A DNA stretch of 64,000 nt from assembly GCF_012971745.1 (NCBI RefSeq), contig NZ_CP048834.1, forward strand, positions 2,170,001 to 2,234,000, in the 5' to 3' direction. Below, piece after piece: positions 1 to 8,493 of the stretch (within the stretch, counting starts at the first letter, position 1; every line of letters begins with the position of its first letter). Source of the DNA: Starkeya sp. ORNL1 (GTDB taxonomy: Bacteria; Pseudomonadota; Alphaproteobacteria; Rhizobiales; Xanthobacteraceae). The translations under genes were made by a program, and so were the position numbers. The notes below the pieces were generated by a model, which was not told the DNA's origin, ran no database searches, and saw nothing but the letters and a program-made list of their open reading frames with translations.

Positions 1-516
1 ACCGACGCCTATCCGGGCGAGGACATCAATACCGGCACCACCTTCTCCCGCGCCGCGGCGGAAGGGCTGATCGACACGAAGCGTTCGTTCCATATCGGTG
101 CGCGCGGCACCATGCTGGTGCCCGGCGCCTATGACTATACCCGCTCGCTCGGCTTCCGCGTCATCACCGGCGAGGAAGTGCGCAAGCGCGGCGCGGCGGA
201 TGTCGCCGCCGAGGTGCGCGAGGTCGCCGGCAACCGCCCGGTGCACCTGTCCTTCGACATGGATTATTTCGATCCGTCGGCAGCGCCGGGCGTCGCCACC
301 CCGACCTGGGGCGGCCCGCCGGTGGCGGAGGCGTTCGACCTGCTGCATGGGCTGAAGGGGCTCGACCTCGTCGGCGTCGACATCAACACGCTGAGCCCGC
401 CGCACGATGTCGCCGGCATGGCCGCAATGTTGGCCGGCCATGTCGCGGTGATCGCCATGCATCTCGTCCAGCTCGGCCAGGCCGAGCATCGCCTGAACGG
501 AGGAAACCGGTCATGA
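1..516 (+). CDS. Ureohydrolase (agmatinase/arginase family), C-terminal part
   Basis: An open frame runs from the first base of the window, so the 5' end is missing; about 171 residues are visible. The motif SFDMDYFDP is the SxDxDxxDP manganese-binding signature of the arginase/agmatinase family, and the downstream GVDINTLSPPHD segment is the usual following strand. Family members hydrolyse guanidino or formimino groups and release urea or an equivalent, in the cytoplasm. Agmatinase, guanidinobutyrase, guanidinase and related activities cannot be told apart from this fragment. The stop codon overlaps the next start (ATGA), so this is the first visible member of a translationally coupled operon with a Rieske oxygenase. 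That is not the usual arginine or polyamine context and suggests an unusual guanidino substrate (inference). Confidence 0.85.
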   Translation, partial: TDAYPGEDINTGTTFSRAAAEGLIDTKRSFHIGARGTMLVPGAYDYTRSLGFRVITGEEVRKRGAADVAAEVREVAGNRPVHLSFDMDYFDPSAAPGVATPTWGGPPVAEAFDLLHGLKGLDLVGVDINTLSPPHDVAGMAAMLAGHVAVIAMHLVQLGQAEHRLNGGNRS

Positions 517-1661
517 GTACCGCCACCACTCTGGTTCCCGAGCCGTATGTGTGGACCGAGCCGCCGCTCGGCGACGCCAAGAGCGCACCGACGCGCTTCT
601 ATACCGACCCCGAGGTTTTCAAGGCCGAAGTTCAGCATATCCACCTCAAGACCTGGTTCTTCGCCGGACGCCTCGAAGAGGTTCCCAACCCCGGCGACTA
701 CAAGGCGCTGGAAAGCGTCGGCGGGCCGGTGCTGCTGGTGCGCGGCGAGGACGGCGTCCTGCGCGCCTTCGCCAATGTGTGCCGGCACCGCGCCTCGATC
801 CTGCTGGAGGGCTGCGGGCACGCCACCAATATCATCTGCCCCTACCACGCCTGGAACTACCGGCTCGACGGCACGCTCGCCGGGGCGCCCGGCATGCGCG
901 AGGTGCCGAAGTTCGAGAAGCCGCCGCATGGCCTGATCCCGATCCGGATGGAGGTCTGGGAAGGCGCGATCTTCCTGAACTATGACGACGACGCCCCCGA
1001 TCTCGCGACCTATCTCGGCAATTTGCCGGAACTGCTGGGCAGCCACCGCTTCGGCGAGATGGCGAAGACCTGGCACATCGAGATCGACGTCAACTGCAAT
1101 TGGAAGCTGCTGCTCGAAAACGCCATGGAGACCTACCACACCGGCGTCGTCCATGCCGCGACAGTGGGGGCGCAGCGCTCGGTGAGCTTCCCGACCTCCG
1201 GTGAATGGCTGAGCATCCAGGTGCAGTCCTCGCGCTCCATCGCCGTGCTCGGCGAGGAGCCGCCCTTCCCGCCGATCGAGGGCCTGAACGAACAGGCCCG
1301 CAAGGGCACCTATTTCACGCTTGTAGCGCCGACCACGCAGTTCGCCTGCGCGCAGGACTGCATCTGGTGGCTGGCGGTGCGCCCGGTCGCGGTCGACCGC
1401 TCGGTGCTCTCGGTCGGCGGCTGCTTCCCGAAAGCCTATACCGAGCTGCCGGACTTCGAGAGCCGCGCCGCGCCCTATTACAAGCGCTGGGAAGCGGTGG
1501 CGCTGGAGGATGTCGGCATCCTCGAGAAGCAGCAGCGCGGCCTCTCCTCGAAGCTGGCACGCCCTGGCCCACTCTCCTGGCGCGACGACATGGTGCTCGC
1601 CATGAACCGCTGGGTGATGGCCCGGCTTCCTGCCCATATCGTCGATGGAATGGTCGAGTGA
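513..1661 (+). CDS. Rieske non-heme iron oxygenase, alpha subunit type
   Basis: Predicted 382 aa. The [2Fe-2S] Rieske ligands are visible as C90-x-H92 and C109-x2-H112 (CRHR and CPYHAWNY). The mononuclear iron ligands are likely H209 and H214 in ETYHTGVVH and D333 in ALEDVGILE. Length and motifs fit the ring-hydroxylating dioxygenase alpha-subunit superfamily, including the branch that N-demethylates quaternary ammonium compounds (carnitine, stachydrine and choline oxygenases). No beta subunit, ferredoxin or reductase lies next to it, so electron donors must come from elsewhere. ATGA overlap with the ureohydrolase; its stop TGA shares one base with the next ATG. Substrate unknown; an N-methylated or guanidino compound is plausible from context. 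Confidence 0.9.
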   Translation: MSTATTLVPEPYVWTEPPLGDAKSAPTRFYTDPEVFKAEVQHIHLKTWFFAGRLEEVPNPGDYKALESVGGPVLLVRGEDGVLRAFANVCRHRASILLEGCGHATNIICPYHAWNYRLDGTLAGAPGMREVPKFEKPPHGLIPIRMEVWEGAIFLNYDDDAPDLATYLGNLPELLGSHRFGEMAKTWHIEIDVNCNWKLLLENAMETYHTGVVHAATVGAQRSVSFPTSGEWLSIQVQSSRSIAVLGEEPPFPPIEGLNEQARKGTYFTLVAPTTQFACAQDCIWWLAVRPVAVDRSVLSVGGCFPKAYTELPDFESRAAPYYKRWEAVALEDVGILEKQQRGLSSKLARPGPLSWRDDMVLAMNRWVMARLPAHIVDGMVE

Positions 1662-2650
1662 TGCGCGTCCTGCTGACCCATAATTGCGATCTGCTGAAGC
1701 ACTTCTACGGCAACAAGGCGGTGGAACAGCTGAAAGCCCTGCCGATCGAGCTGATCATGAACGACAGCGACGAGCCGCTGCGGGGCGATGCGCTGGTGAA
1801 GGCCGCCGAGGGTTGCGAGGTGGTGATCTCCGACCGCCTTGCCGCCGGGCCGCGCGAAGTGATGAGCCGCTTGAAGGACGTGAAGACCTTCATCCGGTGC
1901 GCCGTCGATATCCGCAACATCGATGTCGATGCCGCCTCCGACGCCAATATCCTGATCTGCCGCTGCAGCTCGGGCTATGCGGATTCGGTCGGCGAGCACG
2001 CCATCGCCTTGATGCTCGACCTCGCCCGCGGCATCACCCGCGATGCCGAGCGCTATCATGCCGGCGAAGCCAAGCACCCGATGGTGTTCCGCAAGCAGCT
2101 CGCCGGCGCTCATGTCGGGGTGATCGGCTATGGCTCGATCGGCAAGCGCATCGTCGAACTGGCGCTGGCCTTCGCGATGAAGGTCTCGGTCTATGACCCC
2201 TATGCCAGGATCGGCCATGGCGCGGTCGATGTGGTGGGCCTCGACGAGGTGCTGTCGCAGCCGGACTTCGTGATCTGCGCCGCCTATGCGACGCCGGAGA
2301 CCACCCGCATGATGAATGCGAGCGCTTTCGCGCGGATGCGCAAGGACGCCTATTTCATCAACATCTCCCGCGGTCTCCTTGTGAATGAAGAGGATCTCGA
2401 AGCCGCGCTGACCTCCGGCGTCATCGCCGGCGCCGGGCTCGATGTCGGCGACGGCACCGACGAGCAGCCCTCGCCGCGCCTCGCCCGCCTGCCGAACGTC
2501 GTCGCCACCCCGCACACCGCGGCGCTGATGCCGGAGCCTTCCGAACACCAGGCGCTGGAGACGGTGGAGCAGGTCAAGGCGATCCTCGCCGGGCGGCTGC
2601 CGATCCATGCCGTCAATCCGCACCGCGTTGCCGGCTGGGGCGTGAAGTGA
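1661..2650 (+). CDS. D-isomer-specific 2-hydroxyacid dehydrogenase (NAD-binding)
   Basis: 329 aa from the ATG that overlaps the Rieske stop; a GTG three bases upstream is the alternative. The nucleotide-binding motif GYGSIG starts at G156 and is followed by an acidic residue at the end of the next strand (VYDPY), suggesting NAD preference. Catalytic R237 sits in NISRG and H285 in TPHTA. The family reversibly oxidises D-2-hydroxyacids to 2-oxoacids in the cytoplasm. The usual DVFExEP stretch is altered here (DVGDGTDEQPSP), so this is a divergent subgroup. Tight coupling to the oxygenase and the downstream amidohydrolase suggests that all act on one substrate chain. A second, unrelated-subgroup paralogue lies at 14651. 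Confidence 0.88.
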   Translation: MRVLLTHNCDLLKHFYGNKAVEQLKALPIELIMNDSDEPLRGDALVKAAEGCEVVISDRLAAGPREVMSRLKDVKTFIRCAVDIRNIDVDAASDANILICRCSSGYADSVGEHAIALMLDLARGITRDAERYHAGEAKHPMVFRKQLAGAHVGVIGYGSIGKRIVELALAFAMKVSVYDPYARIGHGAVDVVGLDEVLSQPDFVICAAYATPETTRMMNASAFARMRKDAYFINISRGLLVNEEDLEAALTSGVIAGAGLDVGDGTDEQPSPRLARLPNVVATPHTAALMPEPSEHQALETVEQVKAILAGRLPIHAVNPHRVAGWGVK

Positions 2651-3528
2651 CCGGCTTGATCCCGACGCGTATCCCGGCATTCCTGCCGCCGCCGAACGCC
2701 TGCGACTGCCACATGCATGCCTATGGCCCGGCGGAGATCTATCCGCCGCGGCCGGATTCGCCGTTCCCGCCGGTCGCGGGCGGCGATATCGAGAGCTACA
2801 GGCGCGTGCGCGCCATGCTCGGCCTGACACGGGCGGTGGTGGTGCAGCCCTCGGTCTATGGCTTCGACAATCGCGTCACGCTCGATGCCATGGCGGCGCT
2901 CGGCGCCGATGCCCGCGGCGTCGCCGTGGTGCCGCCGGATATCTCCGACGACGAGCTGGCGCTCCTCACCGATCTCGGCATACGCGGCATCCGCTTCTTC
3001 ATGATCGGCGGCGGCTCGCTGGGTTGGGAGGATCTGGAGACGCTGGCGGCGAAGACCGCGGCGTTCGGCTGGCATGTGCAGATGCAGATGGATGGGCGGC
3101 TCCTGCACGAGCAGGCCGATCGCCTCGCCCGGCTGCCCGGCCGCCTCGTCATCGACCACAACGGCAAGTTCCTGGAGCCGGTCGGCGTCGATCATCCGGG
3201 CTTTGCGGCACTGCGCCGGCTCATCGACAATGGCCGCACCTGGGTGAAGACCTCGGGCGTCTACGAGACCTCGCGCGTAGGCGCGCCGGATTATCCCGAT
3301 GTCGCGCGGCTCGCCCAAACCTTGATCGGTGAGGCGCCGGAACGCTGCCTGTTCGCCACCAACTGGCCGCACCCGTCCAAGCCCGGCAACCCGCCGGACG
3401 ATGCGCGGCTGGTTGATCTTTTCCACGCATGGTGCGGCAATGATCTTGTCGCCGCGCGCATCATGGTCGACAACCCGGCCGAGCTTTACGGCTTCGCACC
3501 CTCGCCACAGCAGGATCAGCTCCCGTGA
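2647..3528 (+). CDS. Amidohydrolase family protein (COG3618, 2-pyrone-4,6-dicarboxylate hydrolase-like)
   Basis: 293 aa starting at GTG in a GTGA overlap with the preceding stop. The N-terminal DCHMH (H22, H24) is the metal/substrate motif of the TIM-barrel amidohydrolase superfamily, and TNWPHPS near the C-terminus is the signature of the LigI/D-galactarolactone isomerase/TIM-barrel lactonase branch. Known relatives hydrolyse or isomerise lactones of dicarboxylic or sugar acids. The residue before WPHP is Asn (TNWPHP), where many relatives have Asp; I do not know whether this matters in this branch. It is encoded between a hydroxyacid dehydrogenase and a gamma-glutamyltransferase-like enzyme; a lactone or cyclic imide intermediate would fit (inference). 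Confidence 0.82.
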   Translation: MTGLIPTRIPAFLPPPNACDCHMHAYGPAEIYPPRPDSPFPPVAGGDIESYRRVRAMLGLTRAVVVQPSVYGFDNRVTLDAMAALGADARGVAVVPPDISDDELALLTDLGIRGIRFFMIGGGSLGWEDLETLAAKTAAFGWHVQMQMDGRLLHEQADRLARLPGRLVIDHNGKFLEPVGVDHPGFAALRRLIDNGRTWVKTSGVYETSRVGAPDYPDVARLAQTLIGEAPERCLFATNWPHPSKPGNPPDDARLVDLFHAWCGNDLVAARIMVDNPAELYGFAPSPQQDQLP

Positions 3529-5129
3529 TTTCGTGCCAGAGAACCGACTTCTTCGGACCCGCCCGCCCGCCGGTGATGGCGCGCGACGCCGCGATCGCCA
3601 CCTCGCACCCGCTGGCTACCGCCGCCGGGCTGGAGATCCTGAGCGCCGGCGGCAATGCCGTTGATGCGGCACTGGCCGCGGTGGCGACGCAGTGCGTGGT
3701 CGAGCCGCACATGACCGGCATCGGCGGCGACTGCTTCGTGCTCTATGCGCCGAAGGGCAAGCAGACCATAGCTTTGAACGGCAGCGGCCGCGCCCCTGCC
3801 GCCGCCACCGTCGCGAAGCTGAAGTCGCTCGGGCTCGAGGGCGAGATCCCCAAGACCAGCGCCCACGCCGTCACCGTGCCCGGTGCCATCTCGGCGTGGA
3901 CCAAGCTGCACGCCGATCATGGTTCGCTGCCGCTGGAGCAACTGTTCGCCCGCGCCATCGACTATGCCGAGAACGGCTATCCGATCACCCCGCGCGTCGC
4001 CTTCGACTGGGCGGACGATGCCGCGCTGCTGGCGCAGGATGCCGGCGCCGCGGCGTTCTTCCTGCCCGGCGGCAAGGCACCGCGCGCCGGCGACCGCCAT
4101 GCCCAGCCTTTGCTCGGCCAGCGCCTGCGCGACATCGCCAAGAGCGGCGCCGCTGCCTTTTATGAGGGCGCCACGGGTGCCTCGCTGGTGAAGTACCTCA
4201 ATGGCCTCGGCGGGCTGCACACGCTGGAGGATTTTGCCGAGGCGAAGGACGCCGCCTTCTACACGACGCCGATCTCGACCGATTATCGCGGCTACACCGT
4301 GGAAGAGTGCCCGCCCAACGGCCAGGGCCTCGCCGCCCTGATGCTGCTCGGGATCCTGCGCGAATTCGACCTCGGCCCCCACGTCTCGATGGCCGACCGC
4401 ACCCACATCCACGCCGAGGCGACCAAGCTGGTCTATCATAATCGCGACGCGCTGCTCGGCGACCCCGCGACGATGACGGTCTCGGTCGGGAAGCTGCTGG
4501 CGCCGGAGACCGCCCGCCGCCTCGCCCGGCACATCGACATGAAGCGTGCCCGGCCGCCGGTGATGTGGGACGAGCCGGAGCACAGGGACACGGTCTATCT
4601 CTGCGTCGTCGATCGCGACGGCAACATGATCTCCTTCATCAATTCGCTGTTCCACTCCTTCGGCTCGACCCGCATCGATCCCAACACGGGAATCATGCTG
4701 CACAGCCGCGGCAACTCGTTCCGACTGATCGAGGGCCATCCCAACGCCATCGGCCCGAAGAAGCGCCCGATGCACACCATCATCCCGGGCCTCTTGCGCA
4801 AGGACGGCGATGCGTTCGGCGTGTTCGGGGTGATGGGCGGACAGTACCAGGCCGCCGGCCAGGCGGCGCTGCTCTCCGGGCTGTTCGACCGCGACCTCGA
4901 CCCGCAGGCCGCACTCGATGCGCCGCGTTCCTTCGCCTTCAACGGCGCGCTGGAACTGGAGACGACTTATCCGGACGAGGTACTGAGAGACCTCGCCGGC
5001 CGTGGCCACACCGTGCATCGCGCGGTCGAGCCGTTCGGCGGCGGGCAGCTGATCCTGGTCGACAAGGAGCATGGCTGCCTGATCGCGGGATCGGACATAC
5101 GCAAGGATGGTTGCGCGCTGGGGTTTTGA
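3525..5129 (+). CDS. ggt: Gamma-glutamyltransferase family protein (Ntn hydrolase)
   Basis: 534 aa from a GTG start overlapping the previous stop (GTGA). The profile is of the gamma-glutamyltranspeptidase/cephalosporin acylase family: an N-terminal ATSHPLAT...GGNAVDAA block, then the autoprocessing site HRDTVYLCVVD with the predicted nucleophile T356, which becomes the N-terminus of the small subunit. No signal peptide is visible (the N-terminus reads MISCQRTDFFGPARPP), unlike the classical periplasmic enzyme, so a cytoplasmic role is likely. The family cleaves or transfers gamma-glutamyl or acyl groups from amides. It closes the overlapping part of the operon and is followed by a palindromic repeat. 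A gamma-glutamylated or glutaryl-amide intermediate is an attractive but unproven substrate. Confidence 0.88.
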   Translation: MISCQRTDFFGPARPPVMARDAAIATSHPLATAAGLEILSAGGNAVDAALAAVATQCVVEPHMTGIGGDCFVLYAPKGKQTIALNGSGRAPAAATVAKLKSLGLEGEIPKTSAHAVTVPGAISAWTKLHADHGSLPLEQLFARAIDYAENGYPITPRVAFDWADDAALLAQDAGAAAFFLPGGKAPRAGDRHAQPLLGQRLRDIAKSGAAAFYEGATGASLVKYLNGLGGLHTLEDFAEAKDAAFYTTPISTDYRGYTVEECPPNGQGLAALMLLGILREFDLGPHVSMADRTHIHAEATKLVYHNRDALLGDPATMTVSVGKLLAPETARRLARHIDMKRARPPVMWDEPEHRDTVYLCVVDRDGNMISFINSLFHSFGSTRIDPNTGIMLHSRGNSFRLIEGHPNAIGPKKRPMHTIIPGLLRKDGDAFGVFGVMGGQYQAAGQAALLSGLFDRDLDPQAALDAPRSFAFNGALELETTYPDEVLRDLAGRGHTVHRAVEPFGGGQLILVDKEHGCLIAGSDIRKDGCALGF

Positions 5130-5145
5130 GGGGTGTCCTGCGTGA

Positions 5146-5241
5146 GCATCCTTCGAGGCTCGCTGCGCTCGCACCTCAGGATGAGGTGGTTATGAAAGCG
5201 ACCTCATCCTGAGGTGCCGCCGCAGGTGGCCTCGAAGGATG
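5146..5241. repeat. Intergenic palindromic repeat, family 1
   Basis: Two long arms in inverted orientation, beginning GCATCCTTCGAGG and ending CCTCGAAGGATG, each containing an inner CACCTCAGGATGA or its complement. The same element recurs at 24186, 46181, 55352 and 58091, with a decayed half at 14568. It can form a long hairpin in RNA and lies between the operon end and the decarboxylase gene, where it may attenuate or stabilise transcripts. Such elements are common between genes of Hyphomicrobiales. Confidence 0.85.
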
Positions 5242-5335
5242 TTGAAGCAGAGGCACTCCCCGCCTTTCGGCGACCTTGCCCCGGCCGGATATCGGTGAGA
5301 AGGTAAGTGACGCTGTCCTAAGTCGGGAGACCACC

Positions 5336-6982
5336 ATGGCCCTCACCGTCATCCAGCACGTCCTCGCCCGCCTGCGCGATATCGGCATCACCGATGTGTT
5401 CGGGGTGCCCGGCGACTTCGCCTTTCCGGTGAACGATGCCATCAGCAACCATCCGGACATGAACTGGATCGGCTGCTCCAATGAGCTCAACGCCGCCTAT
5501 GCCGCCGACGGCTATGCCCGCATCAAGGGGGTCGGCGCGCTGTGCACCACCTATGGCGTCGGCGAGTTGAGCGCACTTGCCGGCGTTGCCGGCGCCTACG
5601 CCGAATATCTGCCGATCTTCCATCTGGTCGGCACGCCGCGCATGGCGGTGCAGCGCTCGCGGGCGCTGGTGCACCACACGCTCGGCACCGGCGAATATGA
5701 TCTGTTCCGCCGCATGGCGGAGCCGGTGGTGGTCGGCCATGCGGTGATGACGCCGCAGAACGTCGCCTACGAGACCGAGCGGCTGATCGCCGAGGCGTTC
5801 TATCATCGTCGGCCGGTCTATATGGCTTTCCCGGCCGATCTCGCGAACCAGCCGGTGGTGAGCACCGCCCAGCCGGTGCCGCCGCCGCGGAGCGATCCCG
5901 CCATGCTGGAGGCGGCGACCGCGGCCATCGCCGCCGCGCTGGAGAAGGCTGAGACCGCCTGCATGCTGCCGGGCCTGCTGGTTGCCCGCGAGGGGCTGAA
6001 TGACCGGCTGCAGGCACTGGTCGACGCTTCCGGCCTGCCCTTCGCCACCATGTTTCACGACAAGACCGTGCTCGACGAGCAGCAGGACGCTTATGCCGGC
6101 ATGTATGACGGCGCGCTGATGAACGAGGAGGTGCGGGCCTTCGTCGAGGAGAGCGAGCGCATCATCACGGTCGGCACGCTGATGACCGACTTCAACACCG
6201 GCTCCTTCACTGCGCGGCTCGACCCGGCGCGCACCATCGCCATCGAGCACCATCAGGTCAGCGTCGATGGCCGCTCCTATCCGAGCGTCGAGATCGGCGA
6301 CATCCTCGGCAGCCTCGCCAAGGCCCTGCCACGGCGCAGCTGGCGGCGGCTTGCGGTGAATTCGCTCGGCCCGGTGGTCGGCGCCGGTGACGATCCGATC
6401 ACCGCGGCGGCGCTCTATCCGCGCTGGGCAAATTTCCTTGCGCCGGGCGACACCGTGGTCGCCGAAACCGGCACCGTCTCCATGGGCCTCGGCTTCGCGC
6501 GCATGCCCTCCGGCGCCAATTTCTACAACCAGACGCTCTGGGGCGCGATCGGCTGGGCAACGCCGGCGGCGCTCGGCACCGCCATCGCCGATCGCAGCCG
6601 CCGCACCGTTCTGATCACCGGCGAGGGCTCGCACCAATTGACCGTGCAGGAGATTGGCCAGTTTGGCTGGCTCGGGCTGAAGCCGGTGGTGTTCGTGCTG
6701 AACAATGGCGGCTATCTGATCGAGCGCCTGCTCTGCAAGGATCCTGATATCGCCTATAACGACATCGCGCCATGGCGCTATGCCGACCTGCCGGCGGCGT
6801 TCGGCTGCGAGGGCTGGTTCACCGCCCGCGTCACCACCTGCGGCGAGCTCGATGCCGCCTTGCAGGCCGCCGCCACCGCGGAGAGCGGCGCCTATGTCGA
6901 GGTGGTCACCGGGCCCTTTGAGGCCTCGCCGCTCTCGCTGGCGCTGAGCGAGAAAATGAAGAAGGCGGCCGCGGGGGGCTGA
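5336..6982 (+). CDS. Thiamine diphosphate-dependent 2-oxoacid decarboxylase (pyruvate/indolepyruvate decarboxylase family)
   Basis: 548 aa from ATG at 5336, preceded by GGGAGA at a 5-base spacing; an upstream in-frame start at 5276 lacks a ribosome-binding site. With this start the key residues fall at the positions known from Zymomonas pyruvate decarboxylase: E50 (activates thiamine diphosphate) and the H113-H114 pair in HHTLGTGEYDLF. The cofactor motif is GEGSHQ (from G429) through N456-N457. The family decarboxylates 2-oxoacids non-oxidatively to aldehydes; pyruvate, phenylpyruvate, indolepyruvate or branched 2-oxoacids are all possible. It probably receives a 2-oxoacid made by the dehydrogenase at 1661 (inference from neighbourhood). 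Confidence 0.9.
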   Translation: MALTVIQHVLARLRDIGITDVFGVPGDFAFPVNDAISNHPDMNWIGCSNELNAAYAADGYARIKGVGALCTTYGVGELSALAGVAGAYAEYLPIFHLVGTPRMAVQRSRALVHHTLGTGEYDLFRRMAEPVVVGHAVMTPQNVAYETERLIAEAFYHRRPVYMAFPADLANQPVVSTAQPVPPPRSDPAMLEAATAAIAAALEKAETACMLPGLLVAREGLNDRLQALVDASGLPFATMFHDKTVLDEQQDAYAGMYDGALMNEEVRAFVEESERIITVGTLMTDFNTGSFTARLDPARTIAIEHHQVSVDGRSYPSVEIGDILGSLAKALPRRSWRRLAVNSLGPVVGAGDDPITAAALYPRWANFLAPGDTVVAETGTVSMGLGFARMPSGANFYNQTLWGAIGWATPAALGTAIADRSRRTVLITGEGSHQLTVQEIGQFGWLGLKPVVFVLNNGGYLIERLLCKDPDIAYNDIAPWRYADLPAAFGCEGWFTARVTTCGELDAALQAAATAESGAYVEVVTGPFEASPLSLALSEKMKKAAAGG

Positions 6983-7042
6983 GAACCGGGCCGCCTTCTC
7001 GCCCTGCCGCATACCCAACGCGCGGCAAGCTGGTCTCTCTGC

Positions 7043-7154
7043 TCCCTCTCCTCATTGGGGAGAGGGTTGGGGTGAGGGGTCTTCTTCGCTTCCCAGCCGT
7101 GTCGCCCCTCACCGACCCGCTTCGCGGGCCACCTCTCCCCAACGGGGAGAGGGA
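7043..7154. repeat. Intergenic palindromic repeat, family 3
   Basis: Arms of the type CCCTCTCC-ATTGGGGAGAGGG and GACCCGCTTCGCGGGCC-ACCTCTCCCC, giving several nested hairpins. The same family occurs at 41270 and 56311. It lies between the convergent decarboxylase and enolase-superfamily genes and could act as a bidirectional terminator. Confidence 0.8.
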
Positions 7155-7174
7155 AAGTAAGGCACTCTGTTCCG

Positions 7175-8356
7175 TTACCCCTTCGGCGGGCGGGCGCGCA
7201 CGGCGGCCTCGACGATTTCGGTGCCCCAGCCCGGACGGTCGGGCAGCACCATGGCGCCGTCCTCGATCTCCGGCAGATGGGTGTAGAACTCGCCGCGCCA
7301 CGGCACGCCGTCGACATCCATCTCCATCACCCGCAGGTTGGGCACAGCGGCGGAGAATTGCGCGCTGATGAAATCGGCGAGGTGGCCGAAATAATTGTGC
7401 GGGGCGACGTTCACGTCGTGGCCATCGGCTAGCGCCGCCACCTTCAGCGCCTCGACATAGCCGTTCCAGATCACGTCGATGATGGCGATGTCGACGCTGA
7501 GCGCCTCGAAGAATGGCCGGTAGCCGCGCCGGCCATAGCCATTCTCAAGCGATGCTATGGGCGTGCCACAGCTTTGCCGGATCATGGCCAGCGTCGCCGG
7601 ATCGGCGATGTCCAGTTCCAGCCAGGCGAGGCCGGCGCCTTCCAGCGCGCGGGCAAGGCGCAGATAGCCTTCGGGGCGAAAATTGAGATTGAGGTCGAGA
7701 TAGATCTCGACGTCCTCGCCGGCGCCCTGGCGCAGCGCCGCGATCTGGCGCAGCACCGCCTCTTCGATGGCGCGGCTGGGATTGAGCGCGGGATAGCCGG
7801 CGCCGACACCGCGACCGGGGCGATAGGCGTCGATGCGCTCCTCGCCCGGCAGCAGCACATTGGTTTTCAGCGCGCGGAAGCCCTTGTTCCGCACCTCCTC
7901 GCCGATGCGGAAGAGATCGTCATAGGTCTTGAGCGGCGCGGTGCCGAGGTCTTTTGGGTAGCGCGCGCGATAGCTGGCGCAGTGCGACCAGTAGAGCGGC
8001 ACGCGCTCGCGCAATGAGCCACCGAGCAGATCGCGCACCGGCAGGCCGAGCGCCTTGGCCTTGATGTCGATGAGCGCATTGACGATTGCGGCGATGGCCT
8101 GCTGGTTCAGCCCGCCCGGCACTTGCGCGGTCAGGCTGCCGAGCTTGGCAATGATCGCCTCGATGCGGCGCGGGTCCTCGCCGATCACCCGGCCGGCTAG
8201 CGCCCCGACGATCGACGAGATGCCGGTGTTCGAGGAGCCCTGCCCGTCGGTGTACTCGGCCCAGCCGACAATGCCGTCGGCGGTGCCGAGCTTCAGGAAG
8301 GAGATCGAGCGCCAGCCGAAATCCCCGTGGAGAATGTCCCAGTGGGTGATCTTCAT
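7175..8356 (-). CDS. Enolase superfamily protein, mandelate racemase/muconate lactonizing type (1)
   Basis: 393 aa. The C-terminal barrel shows the metal-ligand series Asp (YLDLNLNF), Glu (LELDIADP), Glu (SLENGYGRRGY), followed by Asp (IIDVIWNGY) and a His in NVAPHNYFGHLAD that can serve as general base. The N-terminal capping domain is complete. Members abstract the alpha-proton of a carboxylate; racemases, cycloisomerases and acid-sugar dehydratases share this fold. It is the last gene of the tctCBA operon, separated from its paralogue by a repeat. The pairing with a carboxylate importer suggests a dehydratase or racemase for the imported acid; the precise substrate is unknown. Confidence 0.85.
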   Translation of the reverse strand: MKITHWDILHGDFGWRSISFLKLGTADGIVGWAEYTDGQGSSNTGISSIVGALAGRVIGEDPRRIEAIIAKLGSLTAQVPGGLNQQAIAAIVNALIDIKAKALGLPVRDLLGGSLRERVPLYWSHCASYRARYPKDLGTAPLKTYDDLFRIGEEVRNKGFRALKTNVLLPGEERIDAYRPGRGVGAGYPALNPSRAIEEAVLRQIAALRQGAGEDVEIYLDLNLNFRPEGYLRLARALEGAGLAWLELDIADPATLAMIRQSCGTPIASLENGYGRRGYRPFFEALSVDIAIIDVIWNGYVEALKVAALADGHDVNVAPHNYFGHLADFISAQFSAAVPNLRVMEMDVDGVPWRGEFYTHLPEIEDGAMVLPDRPGWGTEIVEAAVRARPPKG

Positions 8357-8380
8357 CTCAGGGCTTCACCCCATATCGGC

Positions 8381-8466
8381 CGTCATGGCCGGGCTTGTCC
8401 CGGCCATCTCGGCCTCTGATGCACTGTCAGGAATCGAGATCCCCGGCACAAGGCCGGGGATGACGG
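8381..8466. repeat. Intergenic palindromic repeat, family 2
   Basis: Outer arms CGTCATGGCCGGG and CCGGGGATGACG with an internal GGCCGGGCTTGTCCCGGCC hairpin. Related copies are at 14430, 52054 and 56271. It lies inside the operon between the two enolase-superfamily genes, where it could change the relative abundance of the two mRNA segments. Confidence 0.78.
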
Positions 8467-8493
8467 TCGATCCGATGACCAAGTAAGGCTCAA

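Noticed and set aside
264..1637. Long minus-strand open frame opposite the Rieske oxygenase
   Set aside because: No recognisable motif; the plus-strand frame holds all Rieske and iron ligands with operon-like overlaps.
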